A stretch of 9,322 nt of DNA from an uncultured Christensenella sp. (GTDB lineage: Bacteria; Bacillota; Clostridia; Christensenellales; UBA1242): positions 1 to 9,322 of the forward strand of contig CASEYA010000111.1 of the NCBI GenBank assembly GCA_949291975.1, given 5' to 3'. The notes below the pieces were generated by a model. That model did not search any database. It was given only the letters and a program-made list of their open reading frames with translations, and was not told the DNA's origin. A program made the translations under genes and the position numbers. This document shows, in pieces, positions 5,516 to 9,322 of the stretch. Each line of letters opens with the position of its first letter. The stretch's first letter is position 1.

Positions 5516-8359
5516 CTAGCCTTGTGGTGTTGCAACATACTTCAAAGTTGGATACTCGCCGTCAGCAAAATTCCAAAAATTACTCGAAAGATACATATAA
5601 TTTTCACTCTGCACGCCTTGCATGTTTTCTGTTGTTAAACCATAAACTTGATAGCCTTGACCATTTGTAATGGCACTGCTAACTTTATCTCCTGTTGTCA
5701 TTATATCATAATAACACCAAGATACACTCACATATTGTGAATCTCCACCAACACTTCCAATAATTCCACCCACGCTGTTAGAATTATCTATAAAATTTAT
5801 GCTTCCCGCATTATAACAACCAGATATTGCAATTTTATTCGTCGAGTTACCACTAGCGCTTGCCACAATACCTCCAACATAAAAACTGCCTGTAATTGTT
5901 CCAATATTATAACAATTTGAAATATTTCCAAACGAACATGCAACAATCCCGGCGGAATAACGACCACCACTTATATTACCTGCATTATAACTACTGCTAA
6001 CATCATCACGGTTTATACCAACTAGACCACCTACATATGAATTACCACTTCCTAAATATGAAACATTACCTTGATTAAAACAAAAAGCAATTGTTCCTGA
6101 ACTTTCCCCAGCAATACCACCAAGATGCCCTGATATTGTTCCTGTTTTATAAATTACATCACCAGTGTTATAACAATTTGTAATTGTTGTATTATAAGAA
6201 TTATGTCCTGCAATTCCTCCAATATATTGACAACTATCCTCTCCAATAACTTCGCCAGCATTATAACTTGAACTAATTACACCCTGATTACTACCAACAA
6301 TTCCTCCTGAATAACTTAAACTTGAAATAGAGCCTTCATTATAACACCCCAGAATCATATGCCCCTCAGAACTCGAACCAGCAATTCCACCAACATTGCC
6401 AATTTGACCAGATATAACACCCATATTGTGTGAGTCCATAATTAATCCATTGCTATAACCAGCGATTCCGCCAACAGCGTTATCTCCAACTACTTCCCCT
6501 GTGTTATAGCAGTTATCAACAGTTGCAGAATTACTACCAACAATTCCTCCAACTTCTCTGACTCCTTCAACCTTTACATCTTGGTTAAAGCAATTTATCA
6601 CATTAACATAAGAAGCATCACCAACAATTGCACCAACATAATTGTTGCCACTTACACTTCCTCCAACAATGCCCAAGTTTTTAATATATGAATAGTTTGT
6701 TGTAGAACCATAGATATTACCAAACAAACCAATATAATCACTATATATACCTTGCTGCTGTGCGTTTATATATAAATTTGATATTATATTATTCCCTCCG
6801 TCATAGAAAAATGTTGCATCAAAAATAGAAATACTGTTATTTATTGGTGTCCAAGGGAAAAAGTTAAGGTCAATATCAACTGTTTGCAAAAAATATTTGC
6901 CAGATGCCCAAGTGCTGTTTGCACTTAAATAGACAAGTTTTGATGCGCTATCTATGATATATGGATTACTTTCGCTGTTCGAACCACTGGACTGCAAAGT
7001 TGGCATTTCATTTGAATCGTTCCCATCCCATTTCAAAGAATCGCCCTCGCCAACACCAACAAGCATTGGAGTTTCTCCTTTGGTAAAAACCCAAACTGTT
7101 GATGCATAACTTGAATCAAAACCAGAAGGTCTTGAATCATTTGCCGAAGCGGTCATTGCTGAATAAGTGCGACTTGTTCCAAAAGAGTTTGATTGTGGCG
7201 AGCCACAACTATATGTTGTGTTTGTGCTACTTCCAGCAGAGTTTGTTGTGCTAAAATAGTTGTTTGATGTTGTTAAATCTGTTGACGAACACTCCCCAAA
7301 AATTCCACCACGATATTGTGATGAAGTGGAAACAACACCCACATTAAATGAATTTGAAACTGTTGTTACACTTGAACTTGAACTTTTTGCCTGAGCAGCA
7401 ATTCCACCCATATAATATGTTCCACTAAGTGCTCCTTTGTTATAACAATTATTAACCGTGCTTCCTTCATCAAGGAAACCAACAATTCCTCCAGCATACC
7501 AGTTTGCACTAACAGAACCCGTGTTATACACTTTTGTAACTGTTCCAATATTATAACCAAGAATACCACCGATATTGCTATCACCAGAAATTGTGCCAGT
7601 GTTATATGATGTTTGAACGGTGCTTAAATAGTTTTCGCCAACAAGCCCTCCAATGTACCACCCAGTTCCAGTGATATTTCCTTTATTAATACAATCACTA
7701 AGTGTGCTACGCCAATTTGAACCAACAATGCCACCAACATTATAATTCCCGTTTACTTCAACATCTGCAACGCAATTTGAAACGGTGCATCTTTGCGTTC
7801 CACCAGAAATGACACCAACATTAAAACCCGTGCTGGTAATTTCGCCACTGCTGATTCTAACATTTTTAATATAACATGAACTACTAGAATAATTATGCCC
7901 AAAAAGTCCCACATAATTTTCTGAACTAAGTTTTGTGGAATCGATAAACAAATTTGAAATTTCAAAATTATTTCCATCATAATAATATGAATATTGCGAC
8001 CCACTGTTATTAATTGGATTCCAATAATATTGACCCAGGTCAATGCTTGCTGTTTGAAGAAAATATTTTCCATTTGCTAATCCACTGTAATTTGCACTTA
8101 TCCATGCCAATTCTTCTGCAGATGAAATAAGATATGGGTCATTTGCCGTTCCACTTCCCTTTGGTGCTGACAAGGAAAAATTGCCCGCATCTGTCCAAAG
8201 TGCTGTGCTTGTTGGGGCACCAGTTGTGGTGCTGACTTCATTGGTTTTGCTATCACCAGAAAAAAACAATGTCCCAACAGAAATAAAGCACAAAATTGCA
8301 AACACCAAGAAAATTATAAGTGTATTTTTTAATGTTACAATTTTTTGTTTAATACTCAT
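5516..8359 (-). CDS. Large exported GLUG-repeat surface protein
   Basis: This 947-residue protein has a short basic N-terminus and a hydrophobic helix (about residues 13-33), then a Ser/Thr-rich linker, so it is exported. The helix lacks a clear signal-peptidase or lipobox site and may remain as a membrane anchor. The rest is built from two related modules (about 72-433 and 463-941). Each opens with a conserved block (DPYLI or NPYII, then GKYFLQT, IDL and PINNS) and ends with WxFxxGExPxL (423-433 and 929-939). Between these lie about 16 GLUG-type repeats with the pattern GGIVG...CYNxG, known from bacterial surface proteins and IgA-protease N-termini, and likely to form a beta-solenoid. No protease motif, LPxTG signal, dockerin or S-layer-homology domain is visible. 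The function is probably adhesion or surface display, which is inference. The RBS TAGGAG (8365-8370) is 5 nt from the ATG. Confidence 0.85.
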   Translation of the reverse strand: MSIKQKIVTLKNTLIIFLVFAILCFISVGTLFFSGDSKTNEVSTTTGAPTSTALWTDAGNFSLSAPKGSGTANDPYLISSAEELAWISANYSGLANGKYFLQTASIDLGQYYWNPINNSGSQYSYYYDGNNFEISNLFIDSTKLSSENYVGLFGHNYSSSSCYIKNVRISSGEITSTGFNVGVISGGTQRCTVSNCVADVEVNGNYNVGGIVGSNWRSTLSDCINKGNITGTGWYIGGLVGENYLSTVQTSYNTGTISGDSNIGGILGYNIGTVTKVYNTGSVSANWYAGGIVGFLDEGSTVNNCYNKGALSGTYYMGGIAAQAKSSSSSVTTVSNSFNVGVVSTSSQYRGGIFGECSSTDLTTSNNYFSTTNSAGSSTNTTYSCGSPQSNSFGTSRTYSAMTASANDSRPSGFDSSYASTVWVFTKGETPMLVGVGEGDSLKWDGNDSNEMPTLQSSGSNSESNPYIIDSASKLVYLSANSTWASGKYFLQTVDIDLNFFPWTPINNSISIFDATFFYDGGNNIISNLYINAQQQGIYSDYIGLFGNIYGSTTNYSYIKNLGIVGGSVSGNNYVGAIVGDASYVNVINCFNQDVKVEGVREVGGIVGSNSATVDNCYNTGEVVGDNAVGGIAGYSNGLIMDSHNMGVISGQIGNVGGIAGSSSEGHMILGCYNEGSISSLSYSGGIVGSNQGVISSSYNAGEVIGEDSCQYIGGIAGHNSYNTTITNCYNTGDVIYKTGTISGHLGGIAGESSGTIAFCFNQGNVSYLGSGNSYVGGLVGINRDDVSSSYNAGNISGGRYSAGIVACSFGNISNCYNIGTITGSFYVGGIVASASGNSTNKIAISGCYNAGSINFIDNSNSVGGIIGSVGGDSQYVSVSWCYYDIMTTGDKVSSAITNGQGYQVYGLTTENMQGVQSENYMYLSSNFWNFADGEYPTLKYVATPQG
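5537..6973 (-). repeat. GLUG protein module B (residues about 463-941)
   Basis: This is the second copy of the module. It opens with NPYIIDSASKLVYLSAN, GKYFLQTVDIDL and PINNS, and ends with FWNFADGEYPTL after a GLTTENM motif typical of the ends of GLUG regions. It holds about ten to eleven GG(I/L)(V/A)G repeats (576-868), more than module A. At DNA level the repeats are seen as recurring TTATAAC-type strings encoding CYN on the complementary strand. Confidence 0.75.
7061..8146 (-). repeat. GLUG protein module A (residues about 72-433)
   Basis: This is the first copy of the module. It opens with DPYLISSAEELAWISAN, GKYFLQTASIDL and PINNS, and ends with VWVFTKGETPML. It holds about six repeats (209-355), with spacing of roughly 25-30 residues. 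A Ser/Thr/Asn-rich stretch (about 356-420) replaces repeats near its end. Confidence 0.75.
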
Positions 8360-8484
8360 TTGTTCTCCTATCTTTTAACAATTTTTTAAACCATTTTTTA
8401 ATTTAATTAAAAATATAAGTAAAAATTATTTTTAAATAATTAAATAAAAACCATTAAATATACCAACTAAGAATCTTTAAAATA

Positions 8485-8513
8485 TTTATACTACTAGTAT
8501 ATCTTTTTTGCAA
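8485..8513 (-). promoter_or_regulatory. Putative promoter of the GLUG surface-protein gene
   Basis: On the minus strand, TTGCAA (8508-8513; four of six -35 bases) and TATAAA (8485-8490; five of six -10 bases) are exactly 17 bp apart. The spacer holds a near-palindrome, TATAC-TACTA-GTATA (8487-8501), centred on ACTAGT, which could be an operator. Transcription would start near 8478, leaving a very AT-rich leader of about 119 nt before the ATG at 8359. Confidence 0.55.
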
Positions 8514-8593
8514 ATTTTTAGCAAACAAAATGATATTATTTTTTAAAAAAGTGCTAATTACTCTGATTTCAAAATTTAATATTTTTATAACAA

Positions 8594-8613
8594 AAAAGCC
8601 CAAACGGGCTTTT
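8594..8613 (-). terminator. Intrinsic terminator after holA
   Basis: AAAAGCCC (8594-8601) and GGGCTTTT (8606-8613) form a perfect 8-bp stem with a 4-nt loop. On the minus strand it is followed by a T-run, and it lies 25 bp beyond the holA stop. This separates holA from the surface-protein gene. The remaining bases between it and 8513 are AT-rich with nothing recognisable. Confidence 0.85.
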
Positions 8614-8638
8614 AAGTCTATAAATTCAGCGCAAAGGT

Positions 8639-9322
8639 TTATGAAATAATATTTGCAACAAAATAATAAAGTGCATCTTTATCATTCATTTTGCTAAGTT
8701 TTATTTTTTGGTCAATTTCACTGCCAAGGTCAAGAATTTGTTTAAGTTTTTTTGGCGTGAATTTTTGAGATAATTTTTTTGTTACCACAATGGAATATTC
8801 TTTTACACCAAGCATGTCTGCAATTTCTTTGTTTGTGCCTTTGTTGGTAATCGAAAAAAACATTCTGCGAAAACTAGAAAGCAACACAACCAAAATGTTT
8901 TGCGGACTTTCCTTTCCTGCAATCAAAGCATCAAGAAGTTCAAAAGATTTTTCTGCATTTTTCTGTGCAATAAAATTATTAAGTTCAAACACGCTGTATT
9001 CAAGGTGTTTATGCACAAGTTCTTTTACGTCCTTTTCCTTGATGACACCATCATAGCCAACATATGTGCAAAGTTTTTTGATTTCGTTATCAAGATTTAA
9101 AAGGTCAAAATTGCAATATTCCAGCAAAAGTTTAAGTGCGGTATTTTCAATTTTAGCATGATTTTTGCTAATCTTTTGCATAACTGTTTGAGTTAACAAC
9201 TTTTCGCTTAGGGTATTGCAATCTACCAACTCGCAAAGTGATAGAATTTGTTTGTTTTCAAACTTTTCATTTTTAAATATAAAACAGCAACTTTCATTTG
9301 GTTTTTGCAAATATTCTGTTAA
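8639..9322 (-). CDS. holA: DNA polymerase III delta subunit, C-terminal part (5' end outside window)
   Basis: This is the clamp-loader delta subunit, which opens the beta sliding clamp during replication. The 227 residues visible are the C-terminal two thirds of a protein that normally has about 330-340. The reading frame stays open to the window edge (LTEYLQKP at 9322-9299), so the true start is outside; a TTG at 9308-9310 is internal, not the start. Recognisable parts are the YLQKPNESCCFIF strand of the AAA+-like domain, the EYCNFDLLNLDNEIKKL helix, the conserved EYSVFELNNFIAQK segment that begins the C-terminal collar domain, and the final helices ending near LSKMNDKDALYYFVANII. The Walker region and N-terminus cannot be seen. 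The gene ends at a strong terminator. Confidence 0.85.
   Translation of the reverse strand, partial: LTEYLQKPNESCCFIFKNEKFENKQILSLCELVDCNTLSEKLLTQTVMQKISKNHAKIENTALKLLLEYCNFDLLNLDNEIKKLCTYVGYDGVIKEKDVKELVHKHLEYSVFELNNFIAQKNAEKSFELLDALIAGKESPQNILVVLLSSFRRMFFSITNKGTNKEIADMLGVKEYSIVVTKKLSQKFTPKKLKQILDLGSEIDQKIKLSKMNDKDALYYFVANIIS

Noticed and set aside
5537..8146. Regularly spaced repeated DNA strings such as TTATAAC, possibly a CRISPR array or minisatellite
   Set aside because: They lie in one continuous reading frame, vary in sequence and encode the CYNxG part of GLUG repeats.
5516..8359. Surface protein as an IgA-type M26 metalloprotease
   Set aside because: Only the GLUG-like repeat region is present. 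I find no HExxH zinc motif or protease domain in its 947 residues.
9308..9310. TTG as a start codon for holA
   Set aside because: The frame stays open upstream with holA-like residues (LTEYL) to the window edge, so the gene is simply cut by the window.

Overview
The window is strongly AT-rich. It uses the standard genetic code: TGA acts as a stop (at 792-794 and 3917-3919) and tryptophan is read from TGG. Ribosome-binding sites are purine-rich (AAAAGGAG, AGGAG, GAGGTG), and A/T-flanked intrinsic terminators lie between genes. This suggests a low-GC Gram-positive (Bacillota/Clostridia-like) bacterium, but no marker here fixes the taxon. I see no rRNA, tRNA, insertion sequence, phage gene or CRISPR array.

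Left half, plus strand: a Sm_multidrug_ex-type small membrane protein (159-794) is followed by two tandem CPBP (Abi) intramembrane proteases (892-1965 and 2034-3212). Both keep all three catalytic motifs and share an unusual C-terminal linker plus a last membrane helix. A clear intrinsic terminator closes this group at 3222-3257. Next come an 85-residue half-ferritin of the EncFtn type (3358-3615) and a 66-residue single-pass membrane protein with its own promoter (3719-3919). A terminator readable from both strands (3973-4018) separates these from the convergent right half.

Right half, minus strand, in transcription order from the right edge: the C-terminal two thirds of holA (DNA polymerase III delta; 8639-9322, running off the window) with its terminator at 8594-8613; a 947-residue exported GLUG-repeat surface protein (5516-8359) with its own promoter and a leader of about 120 nt; a candidate small RNA with promoter and U-tract (5306-5410); and an MscS-type mechanosensitive channel (4039-5130) with a near-consensus promoter and a long lysine-rich tail.

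No single pathway joins these genes. Most are envelope functions (small exporter-like protein, CPBP proteases, MscS channel, surface protein) next to one iron/oxidative-stress protein and one replication gene. The parts that most deserve a second look are the compact promoter-hairpin-terminator unit at 5306-5410, the two-module architecture of the GLUG protein, and the half-ferritin with no encapsulin gene beside it.
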